Position numbers and translations under genes: made by a program. Of a stretch of DNA of 64,000 bases, positions 9,476 to 17,995 are shown piece after piece (position 1 is the stretch's first letter; each line of letters starts with the position of its first letter). A model generated the notes under the pieces. That model worked only from the letters and a program-made list of their open reading frames with translations, was not told the DNA's origin and did no database searches. Source of the stretch: Caballeronia cordobensis (GTDB lineage: Bacteria; Pseudomonadota; Gammaproteobacteria; Burkholderiales; Burkholderiaceae); contig NZ_FCNY02000016.1 in NCBI RefSeq assembly GCF_001544575.2, forward strand, positions 62,001 to 126,000. The letters run 5' to 3'.

Positions 9476-10462
9476 TTATCCGAGGGCGGGCAGATAGGTG
9501 CCCAGTTCGGCGAAGTTGGCGCGGTACTTCGTGTAGATCGGCTTCACCGCCGCCTGGAACGCGGGGAGATTCGCGTCGTTGAACGCGGCGCCGTTCTTCT
9601 TGGCTTCGGCCAGATATTTCGCGTCCGACGCCAGCCACAGATCGCGCTCGTGCTGCTGAGCCTGCGCGGCGGCTTCCTTCACGGCGTCCTGCTTCTTGGG
9701 GTCGAGCGCGCCAAACCACTTCTTGCTGGCGAGCATCGGATCGATCGAGAAAAAGTGGTTGGTGTACGAGTAGTACTTCGCCACTTCGCTATGGTGCTGC
9801 TGCACGAAGAACGTGACCGAATTCTCGGCCCCGTCGACGACGCCTTGCTGCAGCGCCGAATAAATCTGCGTCGTGTCGAGCGGCGTGGCCTGCGCGCCGA
9901 GCTGGTTGAACGTCGCGATCATGATCTGATTGCCCTGCGTGCGGATCTTCAGGCCCTTCAGATCGCCAGGTTCGTGGATGGGGCGGGTGCGGTTGTAGAC
10001 GCTGCGCAGACCTGAGTCGAACCAGCCCAGCAGCACGAAACCGAGACTGTCGAGAATGCCGGCGTACGCCTTGCCGAGCGCGCCGTCCTGGGCCGCGAAG
10101 AGCGATTTCCGGTCGGGAAACGCGAACGGCATCGCGAACAGCCCGAGGCGCTTGTCGTAGCCTTCGAGGTCCGCCACGTTCGTAACCGTGATCTCCAGGG
10201 TGCCGTTGCGCAGTTGCTCGTTCATGCGCGTGTGGGAACCGAGGACGCCGTCCGGGAACACCCGCGCGTCGAAGCCGGCCGTTTCCTTGAGCCGCTTGGC
10301 CATCACGTTCTCGGTGATCACTTCCGGATTGTGGCGATCGACGACATCGCCGATGCGGATCGTCTGGCTTTGTGCTGCGGCGAAGCGCGGCAGGCAACCC
10401 GCGGCCGCGGACGCCGCGGTGAGCATCAACATCTTGCGGCGAGAGAGAAGGTAGTCATGCAT
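9476..10462 (-). CDS. TRAP transporter substrate-binding protein (DctP type)
   Basis: A 328-residue periplasmic binding protein. The N-terminus SRRKMLMLTAAS followed by an alanine-rich stretch ending AAAQ looks like a Tat-type signal peptide. The family core is visible: GDVVDRHNPE, the YNRTRPIHEPGDLKGLKIR region with the carboxylate-binding Arg, and GAENS near residue 215. It is the first gene of the operon and lies behind two copies of the TAGATCGATCTA operator. The mature protein would capture the inducing carboxylate in the periplasm. Confidence 0.9.
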   Translation of the reverse strand: MHDYLLSRRKMLMLTAASAAAGCLPRFAAAQSQTIRIGDVVDRHNPEVITENVMAKRLKETAGFDARVFPDGVLGSHTRMNEQLRNGTLEITVTNVADLEGYDKRLGLFAMPFAFPDRKSLFAAQDGALGKAYAGILDSLGFVLLGWFDSGLRSVYNRTRPIHEPGDLKGLKIRTQGNQIMIATFNQLGAQATPLDTTQIYSALQQGVVDGAENSVTFFVQQHHSEVAKYYSYTNHFFSIDPMLASKKWFGALDPKKQDAVKEAAAQAQQHERDLWLASDAKYLAEAKKNGAAFNDANLPAFQAAVKPIYTKYRANFAELGTYLPALG

Positions 10463-10546
10463 GGATCGGATTCCTATGGTTCTGGTGTCGAGATGGCACT
10501 GCGACGAAGGCGGCCCGTGCTGCCGCGCCAGATTGCGACGATCAGG

Positions 10547-10558
10547 TAGATCGATCTA
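10547..10558. promoter_or_regulatory. LacI-family operator, copy 1
   Basis: Perfect palindrome TAGATCGATCTA (14 bp with flanking G/C), about 85 bp upstream of the TRAP binding-protein start, with the central CG usual for LacI operators. Assignment to the adjacent LacI protein is inferred from its recurrence at 10581 and 13676. Confidence 0.75.
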
Positions 10559-10580
10559 CTTTTGAGTCGATCCTTGCTGT

Positions 10581-10592
10581 TAGATCGATCTA
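10581..10592. promoter_or_regulatory. LacI-family operator, copy 2
   Basis: Second perfect copy of TAGATCGATCTA, centred 34 bp from copy 1 and about 119 bp upstream of the TRAP operon. Two sites on one promoter suggest cooperative binding or a short repression loop. Confidence 0.75.
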
Positions 10593-10673
10593 CTATAGGG
10601 TAAAAGCAGCGTCGATACGGTGCAAGCGGATTTTGCTAAGGGAAACCCGAACGGACCCGTCCGGGCAGGGCGG

Positions 10674-11702
10674 TCAGGCGCGCGCGCCGCAGGTTCCGCG
10701 GACGATGAGAACCGGCTCGGAGACGATGCGCGTGGGTGTGCGCGACGGCTCCGTCATGCGCTTGAGCAGCAGGTCGGCGGCGGCGCGGCCGATGTCGTCC
10801 TGCAAGACCTGGACCGTGGTCAGCGCCGGCTCCCAGAGCTCGGCTTCGGGCACGTCGTCGAAGCCCACGACGCCGAAATCGGCGCCCGGCTCGATGCCGT
10901 GGGCGCGCAAACCGAGCATCACGCCGAACGCGACGATGTCGTTGCCGCACACCGCGGCCGTCGGCGGATTCTTCAGCGCCAAGAGTTCGGTGATGATGCG
11001 CTTGCCGTCGTGACGCGTCAGCGGCGAGGGCACCAGCAGCCGTTCGTCGAGCTTGATCTTGGCGGCGCGCAATGCCTCGCGATAGCCTTCGGCCCGGTCG
11101 CTGCCGGTGGAGGCGCGCATGATGCCGCCGATCATCGCGATGCGCTTATGGCCGAGCGAAATCAGATGCGAGGTCGCGAGCGCCATGCCGCGGCGATTGT
11201 CCACGCCGACGTAATCGGCCTGAAGCCCCGCGACATAGCGCGACGCGAACACGCACGGAATGCCCCACGCGAGCACCTGGCGCATCTGCGCGGCGGTGGT
11301 CGATTCGGTCGGACAGACGATGAGGCCGTCGATGTTGTGCTGCCGCACGGTGTCGAGAAAGCGGCTTTGCCGTTCGAGCGATTCGTCCGTATTGCCGAGC
11401 AGCGTGACGAATCCCTGCGTGCTCAGGCCGGCCTCGATGGCGCGCACCAACATGCTGAAGTAAGGGTTGGCGATGTCGTTGACGACGACGCCCACGGTGT
11501 TGGTCTGATTGCTGCGCATGCCCGCCGCATGGCGGTTGTAGACGTAGCCCTTGCGCTTGAACGCTTCCAGCACGCGCTCCCGCGTGGCTTCGGAGATGCG
11601 CGGGCTGTTGCGCAGCACGAGCGAGACCGTGGCCCTGGAGAGGCCGAGATCGTTGGCGATATCCAGCAGCGTGACGGGTGAACCTGGTTTGCCTCGGGCC
11701 AT
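10674..11702 (-). CDS. LacI family transcriptional regulator
   Basis: A 342-residue repressor with an N-terminal LacI helix-turn-helix (TLLDIANDLGLSRATVS, residues 11-27), a hinge helix near residue 50 and a periplasmic-binding-protein-like effector domain (TVGVVVNDIANPYFS onward; VVGFDD near residue 290). It lies 66 bp after the shikimate-dehydrogenase-like gene on the same strand, so it is probably the third gene of that operon. The same palindrome stands before that operon and before the TRAP operon, so the protein likely represses both and itself until the substrate or an intermediate binds. Confidence 0.9.
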   Translation of the reverse strand: MARGKPGSPVTLLDIANDLGLSRATVSLVLRNSPRISEATRERVLEAFKRKGYVYNRHAAGMRSNQTNTVGVVVNDIANPYFSMLVRAIEAGLSTQGFVTLLGNTDESLERQSRFLDTVRQHNIDGLIVCPTESTTAAQMRQVLAWGIPCVFASRYVAGLQADYVGVDNRRGMALATSHLISLGHKRIAMIGGIMRASTGSDRAEGYREALRAAKIKLDERLLVPSPLTRHDGKRIITELLALKNPPTAAVCGNDIVAFGVMLGLRAHGIEPGADFGVVGFDDVPEAELWEPALTTVQVLQDDIGRAAADLLLKRMTEPSRTPTRIVSEPVLIVRGTCGARA

Positions 11703-11768
11703 TGGAGCGGTCGTGATGAGTCGTATGCCCGGAGTGTATCCGAATCGGCCGCGAGGCTTCGCTTTCGG

Positions 11769-12584
11769 TCAGACCGTCTTCACGCCGAAGAACTCCGCGA
11801 TGATTTCCGCCTGATTCTCCAGCAGATGACGCCCGAGATGGATGCGATGGCCGCGCGCTTCGGCCTCACGCAGCAAGCGCGTGCGTTCCGGCTTCATGAT
11901 GATGTCGGCCACCAGCACGCGGCGGTCGAGCCGTTCGATATCGAAGGGCAGCGGATCGTCGCCGCCCATGCCGCACGGCGTGGCGTTGACGACCATATCG
12001 ACGCCCTCGGGTGCGGTGCTCCCGGCCGAGACGTTCACGTCCGGATAGGCCTTTGCGAGATCCGCGATCAGCGCGTCCTGCTTCGCCCGGTCCACGTCGA
12101 TCAATTGCAGCGATGTCACGCCCGCGCTGGCGAGCGCATGCGCCAGCGCCTTGCCCGCTCCACCCGCGCCCGCCTGAAACACCGCCATGCCGCGCGGTTC
12201 GTGGCCCTGTTTGCGCAGGCCGCGCGTGAAGCCCTCGCCGTCGTACATCTCGCCGATCCACTCGCCGGATGGCGCGCGGCGCATGCAGTTGATCGCGCCC
12301 ACTTTCTGCGCGATCGGCTGCAGCCGGTCGACCAAAGGGGTCATCGATATCTTGTGCGGCACCGTGACGACGATGCCATCGAGATTGCCGATGTCCTTCA
12401 GCCCGGCGATCGCCGTCGCGAGCGAGGCGGCGGGAATCTGCATCGGCACGAGCACCGCATTCACGCCCATGCGCTGAAAGATCTCGTTGAAGACGAGCGG
12501 CGAGCGCGCCTGGGCGATCGGGTCGCCGACGATGGCGAAGAGGCGCGTGTCGCCGGCGACGGCGGCATTCAATTCTGAAGTCAT
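11769..12584 (-). CDS. Shikimate/quinate dehydrogenase-like oxidoreductase
   Basis: A 271-residue member of the AroE family. It shows ARSP near residue 26, TVPHK with Lys78, GAINC with Asn99, Asp115 in MYDGEGF and the nucleotide loop GAGGAG near residue 138; Lys78 and Asp115 match the AroE catalytic pair. The usual NTD motif reads YDG, so the substrate may differ from shikimate. The ATG overlaps the stop of the Gfo/Idh/MocA gene (ATGA). Because it sits in a LacI-controlled operon, a catabolic role on a shikimate-, quinate- or cyclitol-like acid is more likely than aromatic amino acid synthesis. Confidence 0.85.
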   Translation of the reverse strand: MTSELNAAVAGDTRLFAIVGDPIAQARSPLVFNEIFQRMGVNAVLVPMQIPAASLATAIAGLKDIGNLDGIVVTVPHKISMTPLVDRLQPIAQKVGAINCMRRAPSGEWIGEMYDGEGFTRGLRKQGHEPRGMAVFQAGAGGAGKALAHALASAGVTSLQLIDVDRAKQDALIADLAKAYPDVNVSAGSTAPEGVDMVVNATPCGMGGDDPLPFDIERLDRRVLVADIIMKPERTRLLREAEARGHRIHLGRHLLENQAEIIAEFFGVKTV

Positions 12585-13627
12585 GATGGCGAACCTGAGT
12601 TGACGGGCATGGGCCGATGGTGGGCCGACGACGCGATCAGCGCATCGATCAGCAGATGGACGTCGAGCGCGCTCTTCAGCGAGGCGAGCGGCTCGGCGCG
12701 GTGCGTGGCGGCGTCGATGAAATTGGCGATGACGGCCTGATGCGCGTGATGCGAGAAGGCCATCGGGTCCGCCCCGGAACCGAGCGAAGCCGTTTCGCCT
12801 TCTTCGATCACGCTGCCGTCCGTGAAATGAACCGTGAGCCGGCCGCCGCCGAGCGTGGCGCTGCCGTTGCTACCGCTGATTTCGATGCGTTCGGGAAAGC
12901 CGGGGAACACGGCCGTGCTCGCGTGAAGCGACGCGACGCAACCGTTGCCGTATTTCATGACGCCCGCCACGGTGTCTTCGCATTCCATGCGGTGCGCGCG
13001 GCTGGTTATCGCATAGGAAAAGACTTCGTCCGGGCAGCCGACCAGCCAGAGGAAAAGATCGAGCGTGTGGATAGCCTGCGTCATCAGCACGCCGCCGCCG
13101 TCGCGGGCCAGCGTGCCGCGTCCGGGTTCATCGTAATAGGACTGCGGACGCCACCACGGCACGGCGATGCTCGCGCTGTGGATGTCGCCGAGCGCGCGCG
13201 CGTCGAGCAACCGGCGCAGCGTGCGCGATGCGTCGCGCGTGCGGTGTTGCAGCACCGCCGCCGCGACAATGCCGCGCGCTTCGCATAGCGCGACCAGTTC
13301 GCGCGCGCGGGATGTGGTCACGTCGATCGGCTTCTCGATCAACAGATGCTTGCCGGCCGCCGCGATCTTGGCGCCGAGTTCGAGATGCGTGTTCGGCGGC
13401 GTCAGCAGCAGCACGCCTTCGACGCTTTCGTCCGCGAGCGCGGTATCGAGATCCAGCGTCACGCGCGCGTGCGGTAACTGACGGGCGAACGCGTTCGCGC
13501 GCGCCTCGGAACGCGCGACGACGTGGCGCACCGTCACCCGGTCCCGCAATTCCAGAAGGCTCGCCAGGTGCGGCGCGGCTGCCATGCCCGCCCCGACCAC
13601 GGCGATATTGAAGCCTGTCTCGCTCAT
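12581..13627 (-). CDS. Gfo/Idh/MocA family oxidoreductase
   Basis: A 348-residue NAD(P)-dependent dehydrogenase. The Rossmann loop VGAGMAA is near residue 11, and IEKPID with Lys99 is the family EKP motif. The C-terminal domain contains a conserved histidine in TQAIHTLDLFLW. Enzymes of this family oxidise sugars, inositols and related polyols. It is the first gene of the operon, 49 bp downstream of the third TAGATCGATCTA copy, and is followed with a 4-base overlap by the shikimate-dehydrogenase-like gene. The two probably catalyse the first oxidations of the TRAP substrate. Confidence 0.88.
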   Translation of the reverse strand: MSETGFNIAVVGAGMAAAPHLASLLELRDRVTVRHVVARSEARANAFARQLPHARVTLDLDTALADESVEGVLLLTPPNTHLELGAKIAAAGKHLLIEKPIDVTTSRARELVALCEARGIVAAAVLQHRTRDASRTLRRLLDARALGDIHSASIAVPWWRPQSYYDEPGRGTLARDGGGVLMTQAIHTLDLFLWLVGCPDEVFSYAITSRAHRMECEDTVAGVMKYGNGCVASLHASTAVFPGFPERIEISGSNGSATLGGGRLTVHFTDGSVIEEGETASLGSGADPMAFSHHAHQAVIANFIDAATHRAEPLASLKSALDVHLLIDALIASSAHHRPMPVNSGSPS

Positions 13628-13675
13628 TGATTGTCTCCGTCCAGGTCATCTCGACAACACGGAGTGACAATAAGG

Positions 13676-13687
13676 TAGATCGATCTA
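13676..13687. promoter_or_regulatory. LacI-family operator, copy 3
   Basis: Third perfect copy of TAGATCGATCTA, 49 bp upstream of the Gfo/Idh/MocA start codon. It links this operon, which includes the LacI gene, to the TRAP operon. Confidence 0.75.
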
Positions 13688-13835
13688 ATTGTCCAGCGCG
13701 CAGTGACGCTTTCGGGCCGCGGCACTTTTCCGGAGGGCTGTGAAGCCGACTCGTTCGAGAACGCTTCTGGCCGCCGCTTTTTTCGCGTGGGATACTTCGA
13801 TTCCCACCGAAACCGGTGTCCCTGCTCCGTCCGAC

Positions 13836-14798
13836 ATGTTCCGCTCCGATCATTCCGCGTCAGACGATCCCGGCGCACCCTTCATCGACGTTCGCGCGAA
13901 CCTGGCCGGACGCGTCGATATCGTCACGCTCAAGCTGTTTCTTGCCGTCGTCGAGGAGGCGAGCATTGCGAAGGCGGCGGAGCGCGAACACATGGCGCCT
14001 TCAGCCGTGAGCAAGCGGCTTGCCGATCTCGAACAGTCGGTGCGCGTACCGCTGCTCGAACGGCATCGGCGCGGCGTCTCGCCGACCCCGGCCGGCGAAG
14101 CTTTCCTGCGCCACTCGCGCAAGATCCTGCGCGATCTGACACAGCTCGAATGCGAGATGGCCGAGTTTTCATCCGCCTCGCACGGCGCGCGCGGCCATGT
14201 GCGCGCGGCGGCGAACGAGTCGGCATTGTTCGGTTTCTTTCCCGATGCGCTCTCGCGCTTCATGCGTGATTACCCGAACGTGACCGTCGAGCTGCAGCCC
14301 AATACGAGCACGGGCGCGGTGCAGGCGGTGCGCGAAGGCGTCGTCGACTTCGGCATTTTTTGGGGCGATCAACCGGTAGACGGCCTGAAGGTGATGCCGT
14401 GCTACGTGGATCGCCTCGTCGTCGTGGTGCCGCAAGGGCATCCGCTCAGCCGCCGGCGCCATCTCGGCTTCGTCGATCTGCTCGATCATCCGCTCATCCT
14501 GCAGGAGCAGTACAGCTCGATCCAGAACCTGACCGAGCGCCTCGCTGCCGAAGCGGGCCGCACGCTGCGCTCGCGCATCCGCGTCGCGGGCTTCGACGCC
14601 GTGTGCCGGATGGCGCAGGCGGGGCTCGGCATCGGCATCGTGCCGGACTACTTCGTCACCGATCGCGCCGCCGCGATGCACATTGCCGACGTTCCGCTCG
14701 ACGAGCCGTGGGCGAATCGCCTGCACAAGCTCTGCGTGCGCGAAGACGACGACATGGCGACCGCGACGCGCCTGCTGGTCGATTTTCTCAGCGCCTGA
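13836..14798 (+). CDS. LysR family transcriptional regulator
   Basis: A LysR-type regulator of 320 residues from the chosen start MFRSDHSAS. The helix-turn-helix (ASIAKAAEREHMAPSAVSKRLADLE) begins about 45 residues in, and the effector domain follows (VRAAANESALFGFFPDAL). An in-frame ATG at 13740 would add 32 unconserved residues close to the LacI operator and is not preferred. It reads in the same direction as the leuC-like operon 132 bp downstream and is the best candidate for its activator. Confidence 0.86.
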   Translation: MFRSDHSASDDPGAPFIDVRANLAGRVDIVTLKLFLAVVEEASIAKAAEREHMAPSAVSKRLADLEQSVRVPLLERHRRGVSPTPAGEAFLRHSRKILRDLTQLECEMAEFSSASHGARGHVRAAANESALFGFFPDALSRFMRDYPNVTVELQPNTSTGAVQAVREGVVDFGIFWGDQPVDGLKVMPCYVDRLVVVVPQGHPLSRRRHLGFVDLLDHPLILQEQYSSIQNLTERLAAEAGRTLRSRIRVAGFDAVCRMAQAGLGIGIVPDYFVTDRAAAMHIADVPLDEPWANRLHKLCVREDDDMATATRLLVDFLSA

Positions 14799-14881
14799 AC
14801 GCGCGCTGCTCGCGCAGCGCAGCATTTCAGCCATCGCGGATCACGTTGCGTGCGTTCCGAAATACGTCTTCAGCCGTTTTT

Positions 14882-14910
14882 TTGACATCCGCAGACTCGG
14901 TCTCAATCAA
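14882..14910 (+). promoter_or_regulatory. Possible promoter of the leuCDB-like/ABC operon
   Basis: TTGACA at 14882-14887, 17 bp, then AATCAA as a weak -10, about 20 bp before the leuC-like GTG. The -35 is consensus and the -10 is poor, as expected for an activator-dependent LysR promoter. Confidence 0.35.
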
Positions 14911-14930
14911 TGTGATTGCACGGAGTCTGC

Positions 14931-16352
14931 GTGAGTTCGAACGCGCTTGCCGCGCGCACGTTGTTCGACAAGCTGTGGGACAGGCATGTCGTACATGCGC
15001 GCGATGACGGCCACACCTTGCTGTATATCGACCGGCATTACGTCGGCGACGACCTGCCGCGCGATACCTTCGACACGCTCGCTCGCAAGGGCTTGAGCGT
15101 GCGCCGTCCGGATGCGACCTTCGCGATGGCCGATCACTACGCGTCTTCGCGCGGCCGCTCGATCGCCGATGTCGTCGATGCCGATCGCCGCGAGCTCGTC
15201 GAGAAGCTGATTCACTTCACGCGCACCGAAGGCGTGCCGATGTTCGCGCTCGACGACGCGCGTCACGGCATCGTTCATGTCACCGGGCCCGAGCACGGTC
15301 TGACGCTGCCCGGCATGACGGTCGTGTGCGGCGACAGCCATACGTCGACGCACGGCGCGCTCGGTGCCTTCGGCTTTGGCATCGGCGCATCGGAAGTGAG
15401 TCACGTGCTCGCGACGCAAACGCTCTGGCAGAAGCGCCCGATGACAATGCGCATGCGTATCGATGGCAAGCGCGCGTTCGGCGTTACGGCGAAGGACGTC
15501 GCGCTCGCGATGATCGCGCGCATCGGCGTGGCGGGCGGCGCGGGCCATGTCATCGAATATGCGGGCGAGGCCGTCGCGGCGATGAGCATGGAAGCGCGCA
15601 TGACGCTCTGCAATCTGTCGATCGAAGCGGGCGCGCGCGCCGGCATGATCGCTCCCGACGAAACCACGTTCGCGTATCTGCACGGCCGCCGCTATGCGCC
15701 GGCGGGCGCGGCATGGGACGCGGCGCTCGCCACATGGCGCACGCTGGCGAGCGACGCCGCCGCGCGTTTCGATCGCGAAGCCGAACTCGATGCGAGCCGC
15801 GTCGCGCCGATGGTCACATGGGGCACGAATCCCGCGCAGTCCGCGCCGATCGATGGACGCATCGCCGCCGGCGACTTTGGCCCGCGTGTGCAGCAGGCGC
15901 TCGACTACATGGGCATCGAGGCGGGCGCGCCGCTCGAAGGCGTGCCGGTGGATCGCGTGTTCATCGGCTCGTGCACCAACGGGCGTATCGAGGACTTGCG
16001 CGCCGCGGCCGCCGTGCTCGAAGGCCGGCGCGTGCGCGTGCCGACGCTCATCGTGCCGGGTTCGCGCGCCGTGCAGTCGGCGGCCGTCGCGGAAGGGCTG
16101 GACCGCGTGTTCGCGCAGGCGGGCGCGCAGTGGGGCGAGCCGGGCTGCTCGATGTGCCTCGCCATCAACGGCGACGAAGGGCATCCCGGCGAGCGTATCG
16201 CATCGACGACGAACCGCAATTTCGTGGGCCGCCAGGGACGCGGCGTGCGCACGCATCTGATGAGCCCGGGCATGGCCGCGGGCGCCGCCGTCGCGGGACG
16301 GCTGATCGACTACCGGGAGCTTTTGCGCGATGCAACCGCTGACGCGACTTGA
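14931..16352 (+). CDS. leuC: 3-isopropylmalate dehydratase large subunit homologue (LeuC-like)
   Basis: A 473-residue aconitase-superfamily protein. Iron-sulfur ligands are visible in SCTNGR and in GCSMCL, with HTSTHGA and GFGIGASE earlier. The GTG at 14931 has GGAG six bases upstream and gives the family N-terminus (ARTLFDKLWDRHVV); a TTG at 14916 is less likely. It overlaps the small-subunit gene by 23 bases. The complete active site predicts dehydration/rehydration of a 2- or 3-hydroxy di- or tricarboxylic acid. The neighbours are LysR and an ABC importer and there is no leuA, so this is probably a catabolic paralogue. Confidence 0.88.
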   Translation: MSSNALAARTLFDKLWDRHVVHARDDGHTLLYIDRHYVGDDLPRDTFDTLARKGLSVRRPDATFAMADHYASSRGRSIADVVDADRRELVEKLIHFTRTEGVPMFALDDARHGIVHVTGPEHGLTLPGMTVVCGDSHTSTHGALGAFGFGIGASEVSHVLATQTLWQKRPMTMRMRIDGKRAFGVTAKDVALAMIARIGVAGGAGHVIEYAGEAVAAMSMEARMTLCNLSIEAGARAGMIAPDETTFAYLHGRRYAPAGAAWDAALATWRTLASDAAARFDREAELDASRVAPMVTWGTNPAQSAPIDGRIAAGDFGPRVQQALDYMGIEAGAPLEGVPVDRVFIGSCTNGRIEDLRAAAAVLEGRRVRVPTLIVPGSRAVQSAAVAEGLDRVFAQAGAQWGEPGCSMCLAINGDEGHPGERIASTTNRNFVGRQGRGVRTHLMSPGMAAGAAVAGRLIDYRELLRDATADAT

Positions 16353-16920
16353 TGCGCCCGGCGTGCCTCTGCGCGCCGCCGACATCGACACCGACCAGAT
16401 TCTGCCCGCGCGCTTCATGCATGCACGGCGCATCGATTACGGGCGCTATGCCTTCCACGATCTGCGTGCCGACGCCGCCTTCGTGCTGAATCGCGATGAG
16501 TACGCTGGCGCGCAAGTGCTCGCGGTCGGGCCGAACTTCGGTTGCGGATCGTCGCGCGAACAGGCGGTGCACACGCTCGCGGATTACGGCATCCGCGCGC
16601 TCGTCGGCACGAGTTTCGGCGACATCTTCTTCACCAATTGCCTGAAGAACGGCGTGCTGCCGATTTGCACCGACGCCGCGTTTGTCGAACGCCTGCTCGC
16701 GACGCTCGAAGCGACACCCGGCGCGCACGTGCGCATCGACTTGCCGGATCAATGCGTGATCGCGCCAAACGGCGAGCGCGCGCCGTTCGACATCGATCCG
16801 TTTCAGAAGGAAGCGCTCGTCGAAGGGCTCGACGAGATCGACATGACCTTGCGCTACGCGGCGGCTATCGACGCCTACGAGCGCGCCCACGGCATTGGCA
16901 CATCACAGGAAACGACATGA
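16330..16920 (+). CDS. leuD: 3-isopropylmalate dehydratase small subunit homologue (LeuD-like)
   Basis: A 196-residue swivel-domain subunit. It has the ADIDTDQILPARF start region and the GPNFGCGSSRE substrate loop near residue 66, both typical of LeuD. It overlaps the large-subunit gene by 23 bases, and its TGA stop overlaps the ATG of the dehydrogenase gene, so all three are coupled. It pairs with the LeuC-like protein to form the isomerase. Confidence 0.9.
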   Translation: MQPLTRLDAPGVPLRAADIDTDQILPARFMHARRIDYGRYAFHDLRADAAFVLNRDEYAGAQVLAVGPNFGCGSSREQAVHTLADYGIRALVGTSFGDIFFTNCLKNGVLPICTDAAFVERLLATLEATPGAHVRIDLPDQCVIAPNGERAPFDIDPFQKEALVEGLDEIDMTLRYAAAIDAYERAHGIGTSQETT

Positions 16921-17981
16921 AGATCGCAGTGCTCCCCGGCGACGGGATCGGCCCGGAAGTGACCGCGCAAGCGCTCAAAGTGCTCGACGTCTTCGCGCGC
17001 GAAGGCCTGCCGCTCGAATTCGAGCAGGCGCTGATCGGCGGCTGCGCGTACGACGCGACGGGGCATCCGCTGCCCGACGCGACCTTCGCGCTCGCCCGCG
17101 ACGCCGACGCAATTCTGTTCGGCGCGGAAGGCGGCTTTCAGTACGAAACGCTGCCGCGCGGCCTGCGTCCCGGCGATGCACTGCTCACCGTGCGCCGCGA
17201 ACTGGATCTGTTCGCGAACTTCCGGCCCGTGGTGGCGTGGCCCGAACTCGTCGGCGCGTCGCCGCTGAAGGCCGCGCGTCTGGATGGCCTCGACCTCATC
17301 ATTCTGCGCGAACTGACGGGCGATCTGTACTTCGGCGAGCCGCGCGGCGTGCATATGGAAAACGGCGTGCGCGTGGGCATCAACACCATGCGTTACGACG
17401 AGAACGAAGTCCGCCGCATCGCGCACGTGGCGTTCGCGACGGCGCGCGGGCGGCGTCATCGCGTGTGCTCGGTGGACAAGGCCAACGTGCTCGAATCGAT
17501 GGAGCTGTGGCGCGAAGTCGTCGATGACGTCGCGCGCGAGTATCCGGACGTCACGCTCGAACATCTCTACGTGGACGCCGCCGCGATGTCGCTGTTGCGC
17601 ACGCCCCAGCACTTCGACGTGATCGTCACAGGCAATCTCTTCGGCGACATTCTTTCCGACGAAGCGTCGATGCTCACCGGCTCCATCGGCATGTTGCCGT
17701 CCGCGTCGATGGGCGACGGCAAGAAAGGGCTGTACGAACCGGTGCATGGCTGCGCGCCGGATATCGCGGGGCGCGACCTCGCCAATCCGCTCGCCTCGAT
17801 TCTGTCCGCCGCGATGATGCTGCGCATGAGCTTCGATCAGCACGAGGCGGCGGCGCGCATCGAGCGTGCGGTGCGGCGTGTGCTCGCGTCGGGCTATCGC
17901 ACGGCGGATATCGCGGAACCGGGCACGAAGAAGATCGGCACCGCGCAAATGGGCGATCTCGTCGTCGCGGCGCTGGCTTGA
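16917..17981 (+). CDS. leuB: 3-isopropylmalate dehydrogenase homologue (LeuB-like)
   Basis: A 354-residue member of the beta-decarboxylating dehydrogenases. Visible are PGDGIGPEV at the N-terminus, the substrate-arginine segment LLTVRRELDLFANFRP, Tyr in GDLYFGEPR, Lys in VDKANVLES, and the metal aspartates in NLFGDILSDEASM. The two leucines before the first arginine resemble true isopropylmalate dehydrogenases rather than isocitrate enzymes. It would oxidise the isomerised 3-alkylmalate to a 2-oxo acid with loss of CO2. The ATG overlaps the leuD stop. The substrate is probably an alkyl- or methyl-malate-like acid brought in by the downstream transporter (inference). Confidence 0.88.
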   Translation: MKIAVLPGDGIGPEVTAQALKVLDVFAREGLPLEFEQALIGGCAYDATGHPLPDATFALARDADAILFGAEGGFQYETLPRGLRPGDALLTVRRELDLFANFRPVVAWPELVGASPLKAARLDGLDLIILRELTGDLYFGEPRGVHMENGVRVGINTMRYDENEVRRIAHVAFATARGRRHRVCSVDKANVLESMELWREVVDDVAREYPDVTLEHLYVDAAAMSLLRTPQHFDVIVTGNLFGDILSDEASMLTGSIGMLPSASMGDGKKGLYEPVHGCAPDIAGRDLANPLASILSAAMMLRMSFDQHEAAARIERAVRRVLASGYRTADIAEPGTKKIGTAQMGDLVVAALA

Positions 17982-17995
17982 GCCTGGAGATGCCT

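Noticed and set aside
14931..17981. Interpretation as the housekeeping leucine biosynthesis operon
   Set aside because: No leuA, a LysR regulator upstream and a coupled ABC importer downstream. A dedicated catabolic role fits better, though a whole-genome check is needed.
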